Assembly: GCA_003313425.1 (NCBI GenBank)
Contig: NHZP01000018.1
Coordinates: forward strand, 248,001-312,000
DNA from: Pseudopyrenochaeta lycopersici
Lineage: Eukaryota > Ascomycota > Dothideomycetes > Pleosporales > Pseudopyrenochaetaceae
Length of the DNA: 64,000 nucleotides
Direction of reading: 5' to 3'
Shown: piece by piece, positions 1 through 12,620 of the stretch
How the letters are laid out: every line of letters begins with the position of its first letter
Numbering within the stretch: position 1 is the first letter of the stretch
The notes under the pieces: model-generated
Seen by the model: only the letters and a program-made list of their open reading frames with translations
Databases searched by the model: none
What the model was told of the DNA's origin: nothing
Program-made: the position numbers and the translations under genes

Positions 1-3000
1 GCCGTTGAATTCCCGTGGAGATCGGCCTAAGTACCGCCTGTCTGGGACGATCGCAGTGTGAGCAGATCAAGTTGACCGTTGAAACTATTGTTCGCGGCTG
101 ATGCGTTGTTGTGCGAAGAGACACTGCGCGTATAACCCAATCTAGTACTATAGCAACGTGGCTATTAATTCTGTAATGCAGAACTTAGCGTTCGCGACCG
201 GAACAGAATTCGTCCAGCGCGCAAAGTCTAGGATTTAATGTCTTCTTTGCGTTCGTGGGAGAGCCAAAGTTAGCGCGTGGACCCTTACCACACTGTCGGA
301 AACATCCGTAAGAGCTCGGCAATGGCGCTTAGAACGATACTCGTCGTGTCCCATCCTCCATTGGCAGGACTTCGCTGCTGCAAATTACGAAAGTTAATCC
401 TATCCGGGAGGTACCGCTCGCCGCCCCGTGTTAGACTGACCGATGGGGAAACTGCGGGTGCTGCATTGTGGCGGTTAGGCGCCATATCGGACGATATGGG
501 AACATCTCAGCCTAGCTAATTTTAAAGAACCGTATCTGACAAAGAAGCAATGTAAAATGCGAATGGGTGTAGGAGAACCACGACGATGGAAGGAAGGCTT
601 ACCCTTTAGATTATTCCCGGTCCAGTCGCTTCTTCCAGAAAAAGCAAGACGTTGCCCGTGACCAGTGATAAAATTTCGAGAACCGGGTTGTCGATAGAGG
701 CATGTAGTACTCGACATGGTTTTCTGCAATTGAGTTTCGGTATGCAAAAGGTTTCTCATGGTAGCCCGGGGACCCTGAGCCCAATCATTATTGCTTGGTT
801 TCGTCTCATGATAGTTGTGTGGCTCTTCAACGTAAACATTCCTTGGCTCTTTTGTTGCAAATAGTTGCAAAAGGAAGGCACTAGAGCATTCCTTTCCAAT
901 TCGCAGTAGAAATCAATAGTTAGAGTTCTACGAGCGTGTGCATTCGTGATTGAGTCGTTGCGCGGCTCCGGAGCCGATATGGGTTACCCTCCGATTGGCT
1001 TTACCTAGAACTCATGATAAACCTTCCGCAAAGTAATGTTTCCTACACGGAGTAAAGGCCAGCGAAGCAGGGTGGCTCACAGGCACACCACGTATACATT
1101 TGTTGTAGTAGTGTCAATGCGCGCTAAACGAAGTCCGGTCCGCGGCGTTACTCGAAATAGTCTCGTATGCAGTTCGTATGGTGGGAACATAGTAGTTGGA
1201 CTATGAAGTCAGCTACTGTACGTTGCTCTCGCCGCTTTTGCTGTGCCTGCATGTCAAAGGGGTCAAAATTCTCAGTGCCGGTCTGAAGTGCCGTTTGCTG
1301 TTCACAGGCAATGAATCAGGAAAGCGACAAACCAGAGAAATCCTTTTCTCTGCCAAGGTGTCATCCAAATGCTCTTCTCATCATTACGTAGCAATCTCTT
1401 AAGTCCCCTTGCTGCATGATCGAACAGAAGACACTCATGCACGTACCCGTCCGCGAAACCTAACATCGACCGAAAGGGGACAGCAATTTCGACGAGTCAC
1501 AGATTGGACGACTTCTTAGGCTGTCACGGCACCGTTACTGGCAACATCAATGCACCCGCTAGGCCACAAACTGTTCGACCAGAACGAAAAAGGAGGCGTG
1601 CGAATGGCGATCGACAAGGTCAGATGCGAGTCGACGGAAGAGGGTCACAGTCATGCGTGCCTTGGCGAGTTTTCTGTGGGACCTGCGAAGCCGGTACTTG
1701 CAATGTTCCTTTTTTCTGCGTTGAGCCGGGCCGCGAACGAAAATCATTTGTGCCGCGAACAGGCGGTCCAAGATAATAGCGGGTAAGACGATCTTGTCCT
1801 AAATGAAGCAAATGGTGGGTCAGAATAAGCGCCTGACCTACACAAAGGTTGTGAATCTTGAGACAGAGACACCTATGGGCCAACGGCTCGCTTCGAGGCT
1901 CGTACGATACAATATTGAGCTGAACCAGCCTACTGGGCAACGTACCATGTCGCTTACGCAGGAGGCCGCATTTGCGGCAACCAGGGTAGACCTATCAAAG
2001 CTAGAGCACCTAGTGATACCTAGGTATGAGATGCACGCAGAAGAGAAACAGATGTACTCGCGGCGGCATCGAGATCCGCCCTCAAAGCGAGGGTGAAGTG
2101 ACTGACGTGGAGGCATTATCGTTGACTCAGGCAAAGGATTGTGCAGCTGGCCGATGCTGATGGTGTTACATCCATTGAGGTACTTCGGTGTGGGATTACC
2201 TGGGTACTCACAGTTCGCAAGGGTTTGGAGGATCCTTCTGGTGCGCGGATCTAGAAAAAGATCGACTACACGAGTCGTTGAGTGATCTCTGCATGTGAAT
2301 GATGCAAGGGACATGTACTGCGGTCGGAATGACCGACGTTTCCAAATCACCCACGATCAAAGTCTTCCTGTGATACTCAGCCCATGGGATTCGATCCTGT
2401 CTCCACTTGTGATGTGTGAAGGCTGAGCAGAGAGGCATGCTGTTCTCCGTGTCGGATCAGGTTTAGCCACGTCGCAGTCGGCGACTCTTAAAAAAAAACT
2501 AAGGTCGAGGCATGGGGCGCACTGTTTTGGACAGCCTCAGAAACACCTGAGACTCGTGACTTTCCGAACCGAAACCCCTTGGTGACTGTTGTAGGAGATG
2601 TGGGGCATCTTATCTATCGTCGGAGGATTGCGGGGCGTGGTGGTGTGGAGTAGACAGGGTCAATGGCAGCGACATGACAGGCTTTCCTTGCTCAAGGGGC
2701 TCGAAGACACGCCAGATACAGTGCCGGCAGAAGCACCGGCTGTCCTGGTGTAGGACATTTGTATAGCGGATAAATAACATGCTTGAACCATGCAGCATGC
2801 AACCCTGCCACCGCGGTCGTGTTTCTCAAATATTCGTTCCACCAGGAACAATGCAAATAGCCGGTATGCAAGATGTCGTGCTGACGGCCATGCACTCCGT
2901 AATGCGACCAATTGTAACGTATCGAAAGACACCAGATTTGAACAAATTGCAAAGATCTGAAAGTGGGCATGAAAAGGCTGTGGGTACTGTAGCTTGGAAC

Positions 3001-5400
3001 ATAATGTCAAGGATGCAACATTGGTCGCCGATGTACTTGGAAATTAGGATCATGGCATTGCATCACGCTCTTGCCATTTTGTGAATGTACTGAACACGCA
3101 CGAAACATCCTTTCCAACCGAAACCCCGACTCGCTGGCTGCAGACCCAGGTAGCGAGGGAAGTGTCTTTAGGCTAAGATCGAGGATCGAGGATCGGAAGG
3201 AATCAAAGAGCCTTGTTTCATCCCACGCCTGGCGCTCGTAAACACATGTCAGTAAGGAGGGCGCAGAGGTGAGCACGCGCACTATATGCGAAATCTTTAA
3301 GCCTGTGTTTGGCGCTGGGACGTGGGCGTGGTCGACTGCTTTTCGATTATGCAATGATTTAACTGCAGATGATACTATTATGCCGATACTCGTCGAGAAG
3401 TGTCATCACCAGTCCAATCTGTCCTAGAACAATGTAATGACTCGGCGAGTGAGCTTTGTTGCATAATGGAAAGGTTCGAAACGTAACATGCACGGAGCCC
3501 CCATGCTGCAGAAGGTGTCAGATCGTGGCCCGCATGCACTCGGAGAAAAGCCTTGACTAGGCAAGGACATGACGATGTCTGGTTAGCTGATTCAATTCTG
3601 TCGGTCTTAGTAGGGAAACATAAGTGCATGCGTCTTGACACGCTCCAAGGCCAATTCTAGGAATGCCACTTACTCGGACTGAGCTTCATTGGTTTGAGAG
3701 TTATTGGTTTGATGGTATAATGCAAAGCAAAAAGGTATGTACAACCGCGGCAGATTTGAGCCTCCTGCAACACACGCAGGCTCCTTTGGATCTAACGCTC
3801 GTCAATCGGGCGCGTGCTGCGAGATATCCAGATAGTTGACAAATATAGTCGTGGAGGACAGGATGGACCTGGTATGTCGCTTTAGCGAGGAACATTGATT
3901 GCGTAACCGAGCATTCTGCGCTGGTTCGCCGTTGTCAGCCACCCGATCTCGCGTCGATAGCTCCGATGGTTCCCCCGGCATACTCTCTCTCTGACACAGC
4001 TGCGAGTTTGTAACACGCATGGGATAGAAAAGAGTAAAAGCAAGCGAAAGGCACTTTTATGTCACGGCATGGAACACATGATAGCGTTGAATGATATTTG
4101 CAGAGATGCGTATGCGGCGTCCAGCGATGGTCTGCGCTCTGCGATTGCTTGAGGAGTATTGGCGAGTGTCAGATACTTTCGGATCGGAAACGCTCACTTT
4201 GTGGCTGTGATATGGGAATGACCCGATGTGGCCGAAGTCATGAGCCCGGCTATACGGCCAGTGTCCGCGTTTCTGATTGTCTGGTAACATTTGGCGCAGC
4301 GGCCCTTTTAGTTCCCCGCAGCAGGCCCATAGTGCAGTAATATACGGGATTTCTAAGCTTGAAAGGAATGAGCAACTAAAGACGCTCAGCGTCCCGAAAA
4401 CGCAGCTAAATCGCGAAGAAGGCTTGTCGGTAGCGCGGTAGAGATCCTTGGGTCGGTACCGATTGCTGACGGTGACTTGACAGCAGCGCATGGCAATAAC
4501 AGCACGGACTTGCGAGCGGACGAGGAACGGGACCAAGATCCGTCCTGCAGCAAGCTGAAGGGGACGGGTTGCACCAGACACGTGTGGGCGCAAAACGGCG
4601 CAGGTTAGAGTTTCTGCGCCAAAGCAGAAGTGTTTAAATGGGTTTTGCAACTGACGTGACGGAGCGGTTGCACCACCTTTGGACCAAGCGTGGGTGGCTA
4701 AAAAGTGGCCTGAGAGATTTTGGTTCATGACGGAGCACACCTTTCGATGAGACGCTGACAGACGGATGTGTTTGCGACTCATGGGCAGTCTTCAGCGCGG
4801 GCCGATGCGATCTTGAGGGAGTTCAGCGCAGGCGACGCTGTATGGCTGGATGTGCATCCGCGCCCCGCTGAACTCATCGTGCCGCTGCGATTCAGATGCA
4901 AAAACCCCTGTGGACAAGGAGGTTCCCGAAAGCGCCGACGGCCTTGCGAACTGTCTCGGCGAGATGAGCAGCTGTTGATGCCCAACAGTGCCGCAACGGC
5001 GTATTCGGTACCGGGGCTTTGCTGTGAGCTGCTGTGGGCTGCCGTGTGCAAAGATGAGGGCAGGAGGTCCCGAGGTGGCGCCCACCGGCCTCTGAATGAC
5101 AGCCCCATGGCTATGTCGGCAAGAGACTGGGTGACAGTTGAGGGTGGGTGCAAGCCAGGGCTGATGCATGAGGAGCTCGGTTGCATCTCGATTGCATGCC
5201 ACAGCGATAATTCGTCCCAAGTGCCTGGGCTGTTCCTATTGCGGCTTGGGCGCATCTGAACTCGTGTCCGCGGCGCGCCCATTCGCGCGGAGGCCTGTCG
5301 CGATACATGGTCCCTGGTCATAACGGCACGGATCGAAAAGAAGAACCGTGAGAGATGGCCGCGTCAAGCCTTTGCTGGCCTTCGGAAGTAAGCCCATGAT
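1..5400. other. Gene-free stretch, no supportable feature
   Basis: Both strands carry only short overlapping open frames with no recognisable domain, no consistent codon bias and no splice-linked extension. The longest, about 240 codons on the minus strand near 4.06-4.78 kb, has no motif I can name. I see no telomere repeat, rRNA or tRNA. It could be intergenic DNA or a decayed repeat, and the sequence alone does not decide between these. Confidence 0.5.
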
Positions 5401-6571
5401 GCAAAGCCACACCAGTGCACGCAGGCCACCAGCATGGTCTCGACGGCGCTGATCTTTGCGCCCAAAACTTACCGTCCTCTGCTGCTTTTAGGGGCGAAGC
5501 ATCGGATCAAGCCAGCATTGCAAGGGCTGCCTCGCGTGCTGCACATCCTTGCCCGAAGAGTCGACGCTTTGGGGAGGCTGCTGGAGTCCGTGGAGAGTTG
5601 CATCTCTGGCCAGTGACCACCAGGAGCCGCTGCTGGTCGCCCGCATCCTTGCCGGGGCAGACAGACGTGCCGTATCCAGATTATCCTTGCCCGCTCAGTG
5701 CAGAGGCTCGTCACACCAGCGACTACTCGCTGCCGGGGCGGTTCATCTCCGATCGCATCTGCTTTAGCTTGCTGCTGCTGCTCTAGCACTTGTTTCCTTT
5801 CTCACACCATGCTTGCACACGCGAAGAGGCGCTGAAATCCGATAGTCCAGCCATTCACTGCTGTCAGATCACGGGATTGGCCTCCTGTCGCCCATGTCAC
5901 ACCCGCCGAACCCTCTTGCACACCATTCACTACGCGAGCGCCGCCCTCGAGCCCTTGGAGCTGCCCACTGCAAGAGAAGGACACCGGCGTGCCGTCATTG
6001 AGTGTTGTTCTGCACCAGGCGACCCCTCCACGGCCGCCGTGCCTGCGACACTACGTCAGCCACCATCGAGATTACCAGGAGCACCAGAAGGCCGGCGAGC
6101 CACCGCGGGCAACCAGATTGTCACCGCACCTTAATTTGAGCCCATATTGCCAAACGACCTGGACGCAGCGGCGCATCCGAAACACCTGGCCGACCACCAC
6201 GCCCGCTGCCAGGCACCGGCCAACAGCACAGCGACATCTCGACTGCGTCTGCGTGGCGGCGCTTGCTGTGCACCGAACCGCGCGTTGACGTTGTGCGGGA
6301 AGGCACAGAAGGCGCGGGACCGCGACCACGACCCCCGCCGTCGCTTCGTTGCAGCAGTTCGCCGCACCAACTCCTCGGTGGGCACCCGCTCGCGGCAGTC
6401 GCTCTGCCATGGAGACACTGGAAGCCCCCGGCAGGCAAAGGTCCGTTGTTTGCACCCCCCCAACCGGCCCTGTGTCGTTTCCGTCTCGTCTCATATGAGC
6501 TAACTGTGCCATGCAGCATCGGTCTTCCTTCCATCATCCACCTAGACGCAGACAGAGTCAAGCGGGAAGAG
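5401..6571 (+). promoter_or_regulatory. CT/GC-rich upstream region and probable 5' leader of nsdD
   Basis: This 1.2 kb has the pyrimidine-rich, GC-rich character common in leaders of regulatory genes in filamentous fungi. The frame of the downstream gene stays open from about 6263 to its first ATG at 6572 but contains no ATG, so the coding start is placed at 6572. A branch-point-like gctaac followed by a cag near 6500-6515 suggests a leader intron, which I could not pin down. No separate gene is supported here. Confidence 0.4.
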
Positions 6572-8194
6572 ATGGACTACCAGCGGAAGCACTCGGCACC
6601 TGCCATGGCCACGCCGTTGCACCCTTTCGCGGGCCCGTCGCATTTGCACAGCAATCACCAATCGCCAGCCGCCAGCGCAGTACCCGGCGCCCTTGCAGGC
6701 TTGCTCTCTCCCCCCGACTCACGGCGGACCTCTGGCGACGAGAAGGAGTCGCAGCGGCCAACTGCTCGACAGTCGTTGCCGTCAATACACGAGGCCTTGG
6801 GCTCGGAGCAGTCGCTCTCCTTCCCTACATCAGTGCCCCCACCGCCCGCTCTGGCGTCAGCGCCTCAGCATTATCCTCCGCCCTCTGCGAACACTTCGCC
6901 GCCAGACCAGCGCCCACGGACCTACCCTCCTGAGTTCAATGGCAGCCACGGCCCAACGAATCCCTTTACAAACCCACGAAGCCCATTTCTAGGCACCTCA
7001 ACATCGCAAGGTCCCCCACCACCGCCACCGCCTCCTCACTCTCAGATCGACTCATTACCGCGCCCATCATTCTCAGAAGCTCGTACATCCTTTTCAGGCC
7101 CTCCACACAACCAGAAGCTGCCGACGCTTCATCCACTCAAGACCACGCAATCCCCTCCTACCAGCGCTGCTCGGCCAAACGTCCCATATCCGTCATACCC
7201 ACCACCGTCGACCGCTTACGAGAACCCTGCGCCCCAATCGGCCGGATCCATGAGTCACCACTATTCCTATCCCCAGTATCCCCCTAACTACCCTCTATCT
7301 GCACCATCGGCAAGTGCACCTAATTCTGCATACCCACCATCGACTTCGACATACTCTGCTCCGCCCCGTTATCCCCCTCCGACATGGCGAGACAGCTCCG
7401 AAATGGCTCACTTGGAAGAGAAAAAGATCAACCGCACTAGTCTAGCACCTTATGGCGAATCAGTCAAGCGGCATCTTGAGAGCTTTGATTTGGAGGCTTC
7501 GCTCAATGAGGTAGGTAGCTTCATTCACCAATTCTCCTGATCTAAACTAACCTTGCCAGATGGCCGACGGCGCTGGACGCATTGGCGAATTCTCAAAAGT
7601 CTACCGACAACGCGCACATGAGAACCAACGTATTGGGATGACTCCTCAGTCAATGCCGAGGCTGGACGAGGTTGACGACATGCTTAAGCAAAGTGAGAGA
7701 ATTCAGATGTCCCTTCAACGCATGCGAGACGTCGTTTTCAACCACCACCAAGCAAGTATTGCGGAACCACCACGAGATCCTTATCGACAAATGAACGGCT
7801 ATGACCCTGACAGCACGAGCAATTATGGGGATGACTCCAAAGTTGGTGGCTTTGCTGGTGGCGATAGCAAGACCAGAAAGCGAGGTGTATGTGCTTTCTC
7901 TTGTCAGTACTTTCTGTTCAAGCTAACAGTTGGATAGCGAGCTGCTCCACCAGGACGGTGCCACAGTTGCAACCGCGCTGAGACCCCTGAATGGCGCCGA
8001 GGGCCTGACGGCGCCAGAACATTGTGCAATGCCTGTGGTCTACGTAAGTCACTCTCCCATTTGCAATTTGCCCGACATGAGTTGACCTCGTCTCAGATTA
8101 TGCCAAATTGACCCGCAAGATGGGCGGCAAACAAGCCATGACCAGCTCCAATTTGCGCCCAAAATCACTTGACCACGGCTCGCCTACAGTGTAA
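6572..8194 (+). CDS. nsdD: GATA zinc-finger transcription factor, NsdD type
   Basis: Nuclear DNA-binding regulator of the NsdD/SUB-1/Csm1 family, which in Aspergillus, Neurospora and Fusarium controls sexual development, conidiation and secondary metabolism. I read four exons: 6572-7510, 7560-7886, 7938-8043 and 8097-8194, giving 489 residues, close to A. nidulans NsdD. The N-terminal two thirds are rich in Pro and Ser (polyproline near residues 150-155). A conserved region around residues 275-365 covers the exon 1/2 junction. The single GATA finger is C-terminal, with C430, C433, C452 and C455 in a CX2CX18CX2C pattern, followed by a basic tail (LTRKMGGKQ). Introns lie at 7511-7559, 7887-7937 and 8044-8096, all with GT-AG ends; the last splits the His codon just after the finger. 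The start is the first in-frame ATG. The family assignment rests on the finger and its C-terminal position. Confidence 0.9.
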
Positions 8195-10337
8195 GAAATA
8201 ATTTATCGCCGCACATCGACCGACCGACTGTATGGCCTTCATCCTTTCGAGTACGATTTTATATTCAGGTATCCAGCCGGGCTCACCCCACGGTCTTCCT
8301 GGATACCCTCGATTATCTGGTGCAGTACATATCCACGTCGACCTTTTTCTTGAACCTCTGAAAAAATCGTTGGCTTTAATTATCATCATAAGAGAATTGG
8401 CGCAGGATTATGCTTGCATTTACCGGACGGAAATCAAACTCGGGAAAAGCCTGGCTTTTTAGAGACCAGAGCTCTGTAACACATAATAATACAGCAGCAT
8501 TGAACACTGCTATTAGCCATGACGGCACCATGGAATCCTTCTTCGCTTTATCTGGATGCCAATCCAAAGTTGTTGGATGAGACGAGGCAACTGTCGGAAA
8601 GAACTGTACCACCATGGATATCACCACCATACCTGGGCGCAGTCTTTTGTTGTTCCATCAAACCAGAAGGGTTGTTCTCATCAAAGATTCAGGCACCTGT
8701 TTGCGTATCTTCATACTCCACTTCACTTCTTGTTTGCTCTATATCAGCAACAATTACATTTTGGCACATACATAGGGCTTTTAGGCCCGACAGCTAGCCC
8801 ACGGCGTTCTCTGTACTACATTATCTTTGAGGATGTCTTGATCATAGGGTCGGCGTTTGACGGAAGGAATAGTGCTTACTATCGCATGGTGGGGTTGGAT
8901 TTCAATCATCTATGCACGACACACACTTTGTTAGAAGTGTACGAAGCCATTGGGCTTTTTTTTTCACAGGCGTTCCGTAAAGATACCATACGGCTTTCAG
9001 GCCTAGCAGCGTAAAAGCAATTAGCTATCTACAGATTTATATATTGACTTCTTGTCATAGAGTCATTCTCAAGAGACAACACTCAGAGATCTTCACGTCC
9101 CTCTCCTTCGTACAACACACGCTTATCTCACATGGTCAAGAGCTCACGCAAGCTTGGACGGATGCAGTAATGCACCGCGAACAAGGTCAGGTCTCACTTT
9201 GCAACGCTCTCTGCATGTTTGGTAGTGTTGTACTATCGTCAATTAACAACTAGGCAAGGTAACACATCCCACACCACTCCAACCACCCTACACATCTGGG
9301 GACATGTGAAACGCCCAGAATAGTGGGCGCACGATAACCTTGTGAGCCCAGTGGTCCAGGTCATGCAGATTGCTGAGCACAATGTCGATCCCAAATACGG
9401 CAGCACTCGACGCTGGTCGGGGCGATGCGGTACCGTTAGGGCGGGTGTCATGTAGCCTAAGATTGGGAATGCGAGACGAGGTTTGCCAGCTCATATCAGT
9501 TACGAAGTGCGAAAGCCGCTTAGAGGCTGTTGATGGGAAGACTGGTCATCTTTTACTTTTCGTGCCCCGGCACGTCCCTGCAGGTGTCATGCCACTGCGG
9601 CACGCCGCGGGCAACGGTGTCCAAGACCCCTTTCAATGACGCGCCAAATCGGCATTCAATATTTTCTCCGGTCCACAGACTCATGCGAACAAGGCTGCGT
9701 TAGCCAGTAGGGAGACTTCGCGCGCAGCAAATGCTGAGGTATATGCACGTGGGGCAGACAGCGGTAGGCGAGGTGCACTCTCTGGGATAATAAGGTCGCA
9801 CAAATTACACCGACGCCGTACTCGTTTGCTCGCTGTCAGTGTCTGCCAGCACTGTTGTGCAAAAGGCGCCTCGATTGCGTGAACCTTGAGATGGGGGCTG
9901 AGATGAGGTCAAGTTGATGTTGTGCCCAAGCCAGCTAAAAACGGAAGCGTCTTCGGTAATGCGACAGGGGTTCCTTCCTCGGAAAAGGCATCGCTCCTGC
10001 ACATCCCACCCTCTCTCATTAGTAATCCATGCTCTTCCGCTCACGCCCTTACATTTGTCGTTCTAGGTCGGCGATGTAGATTTCGTCCTACTCCCAGTTG
10101 CTTAAAATCCACGGCGATCTTTCTGTCCTCAGGAGACAAGGCGCTGCAGCTGGACGAAAATCGCAATAACCCTGCGTTCCGCAAAGCCCCGCTAAAGCTG
10201 GATATCTGCAGTGTTCCCGAAGGACTTCCCCGCTATCGCCGTCCAAGAGCAAAAACCACCCATTCAAACGTCTACCCGGGCCGTCCGTGGACCAAACCGT
10301 ATCGGACGATTTTCGTACGACAGGGCTGCAATTAGCG
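8195..10337. other. Intergenic: nsdD 3' region and gcs1 upstream region
   Basis: No open frame here has domain or splice support. The left part should hold the nsdD 3' UTR and the right part the gcs1 promoter. The only site I single out is the Yap1-type element near 10.02 kb. Confidence 0.5.
10019..10025 (+). promoter_or_regulatory. Candidate Yap1/AP-1 response element upstream of gcs1
   Basis: The sequence TTAGTAA matches the Yap1 response element TTA(G/C)TAA exactly. It lies about 310 bp before the gcs1 start codon. In yeast GSH1, the orthologue, is induced by Yap1 under oxidative stress, so the placement makes sense. A 7-bp match can arise by chance, and binding is an inference. Confidence 0.4.
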
Positions 10338-12620
10338 ATGGGCTTGCTGTGAGACGCATTCTAATCATGTCGCCCTCCTCGCTAATATCATATCAAGTGC
10401 CCTAGGAACGCCGCTTGACTGGCCACAGGCTAAGAAGGTTGCTGGTCAAGTCAGATCATGGGGTATAGAAGTACGTTTTGTTGAAAGATCCATACGACAT
10501 GTAGAATAATGTTGGTCAATAGCAATTACTCGCCATATGGTCGAATGCCAAAGGCAAAGAAAGGGATGCATTGCTTTGGGGAGATGAAGTGAGTCACCAC
10601 CAAAACCTGGCCTGCCGCAGGAATCGGAACTGATTGGCCTTTAGATTGAGTACCTGGTTGTGTGCTATGACCAGGACAACAAGAAAGTTCGCCTCTCGCT
10701 TCGCCAAGCTGATATTCTCGCAGCATTGGCCAACGATGAAAAACTTCTGCAGCTAGGCGGAGGAGTTCCTGATATACAAGCAGGGAACGCCGAGTAAGTA
10801 TGCAAGTCCATATGCAAGACGTTGTATTGACCTTGGCAGCGCAAAGGATGATCCTGCTCCCGTCTTTCATCCTGAGTTTGGGAGGTTCATGCTTGAAGCT
10901 ACTCCGGGGAAACCATGGGGTATTGGGTTCAAGGACCTTCTTGATGTCGAGCCAAATATGAAATGGAGGTAGATGAGCCTCTTTTTAGCTCTCTTACTCA
11001 TCTGCTCATACTCTGTGTAGGCGAACAATAGCCAAGGACCATATGGCAAAGACTGAGTTTCCCATTACATTGACGACATTCCCTCGTCTTGGATCGGCTG
11101 ATTGCATCGTCCCTAATTATCCAGTCTCGGGGCCAAAGTTACGCTCTCAATTCGTTCCAGATGAGATCGCAAACCCACACATCCGCTTCCCCACATTGGC
11201 GGCAAATATTCGCTGGCGAAGAGGTAGGAAGGTTCAGGTCAATGTACCAGTTTTCAAAGACGAGAAAACAACATGGCCGTGGAAAGACCCCACTGTCAAC
11301 TACGATCTCCATCAATGGCCAGAGGATGACGATGTTCGCAATGGTGCTGCCAAAGACAACTTCATTCACATGGACGCGATGGCATTCGGCATGGGTAGTT
11401 GCTGCCTGCAGATAACGTTCCAAGCGAAGAACATCGAGGAGGGAAGAAAGATGTACGATCAATTGAGCCCACTGGGACCAATACTTCTGGCACTGACAGC
11501 AGCAACACCGATCTACAAGGGGTTCCTTGCCGATACCGATGTCCGCTGGAATCAGATTAGCAGAGCTGTCGATGACCGGACGCCCGAAGAACTCGGAGAG
11601 AAGGTGAATTTCCATTTCAATTGTTGGTCATGCATTAACATCATACAGCCCCTCAAAAATGATCGATGGCGATTGCCCAAGTCCCGCTATGCATCGAACT
11701 CAACTTATATCTCCCAAGACCCACGTTTACGGCCTGAATATCTCGATCCTGACCTCATCATCGACAAGGACATCAAAAAACGCCTTGTCGAAGGCGGTAT
11801 GGACGATCTACTTGCCACCCACTTCGCCCATCTCTTTATCCGTGACCCCATTGTTGTTTTCGCCGAGGACCTCCAAGAGCTCGACCTCACCAAAGCTGAT
11901 CATTTTGAGAATTTACAGTCCACAAACTGGCAGCACATGCGCTTCAAGCCTCCGCCAGCTGGATCCGACATGGGTTGGCGTGTTGAGTTCCGACCGATGG
12001 AAATTCAGATCACTGATTTTGAGAATGCGGCATTTTCGATTTTCATTGTGTTACTCACTCGTGCAATTTTGTCTTTCAACCTCAACTTCTACATCCCTAT
12101 CACACTGGTGTCGGAGAACATGGAGACAGCGCACATCCGTGACGCCGTGTCCAGTCAGAAATTCTGGTTCCGCAAGAGCCCATTCTCTTCGCACAAGTCC
12201 AGTGGTACTGGAACTTCCACGCCCGCTGAAGCACCTAGCCGTCCAGTGACACCAACCGGCCCTGTTGAGGACGAGTACGAACAAATGACTATCAATGAAG
12301 TTATTAACGGCCAGCAGTCAGTAAATGGCTTTCCAGGTCTCATCCCGCTTGTAGAGTCGTACCTCAACAGCATGAATGTTGATGTCGAGACGCGCTGCGA
12401 TTTGGCTACCTATCTCGACTTGATTAGGAAGAGAGCTAACGGAACATATTGGACGACCGCAAAGTGGATCCGAAACTTTGTTGCGACTCATCCAGAGTAC
12501 AAGAAAGATAGTGTAGTGAGTGATGAGATTACATATGATCTGGTTAAGGCGGCGGAGCAGATTACGAGGGAGGAGGGCCGTGATGGTTTAGGGAGGGAGA
12601 TGCTTGGACGGAGACGTTGA
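10338..12620 (+). CDS. gcs1: Glutamate-cysteine ligase (gamma-glutamylcysteine synthetase)
   Basis: Catalyses the ATP-dependent joining of glutamate and cysteine, the first and rate-limiting step of glutathione synthesis, in the cytosol. I read seven exons: 10338-10348, 10398-10470, 10523-10588, 10645-10793, 10840-10968, 11021-11603 and 11649-12620 (660 residues), a normal length for the eukaryotic GCS family. Diagnostic stretches include the start MGLLALGTPLDW, the LLWGDEIEYLVV active-site strand, KPWGIGFKDLL, FPRLG, MDAMAFGMGSCCLQ and KNDRWRLPKSRY. The first exon has only 11 coding bases; splicing to an acceptor ending in aag restores the conserved N-terminus. The 45-bp intron 11604-11648 is in frame and has no stop, but its 15 codons interrupt the conserved EKPLKNDRWR region, so I treat it as an intron. 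Identification is firm; the first acceptor is the least certain junction. Confidence 0.93.

Noticed and set aside
4057..4782. 241-codon minus-strand open frame
   Set aside because: No domain, signal, splice partner or codon bias. It lies in a gene-free stretch and is compatible with chance.
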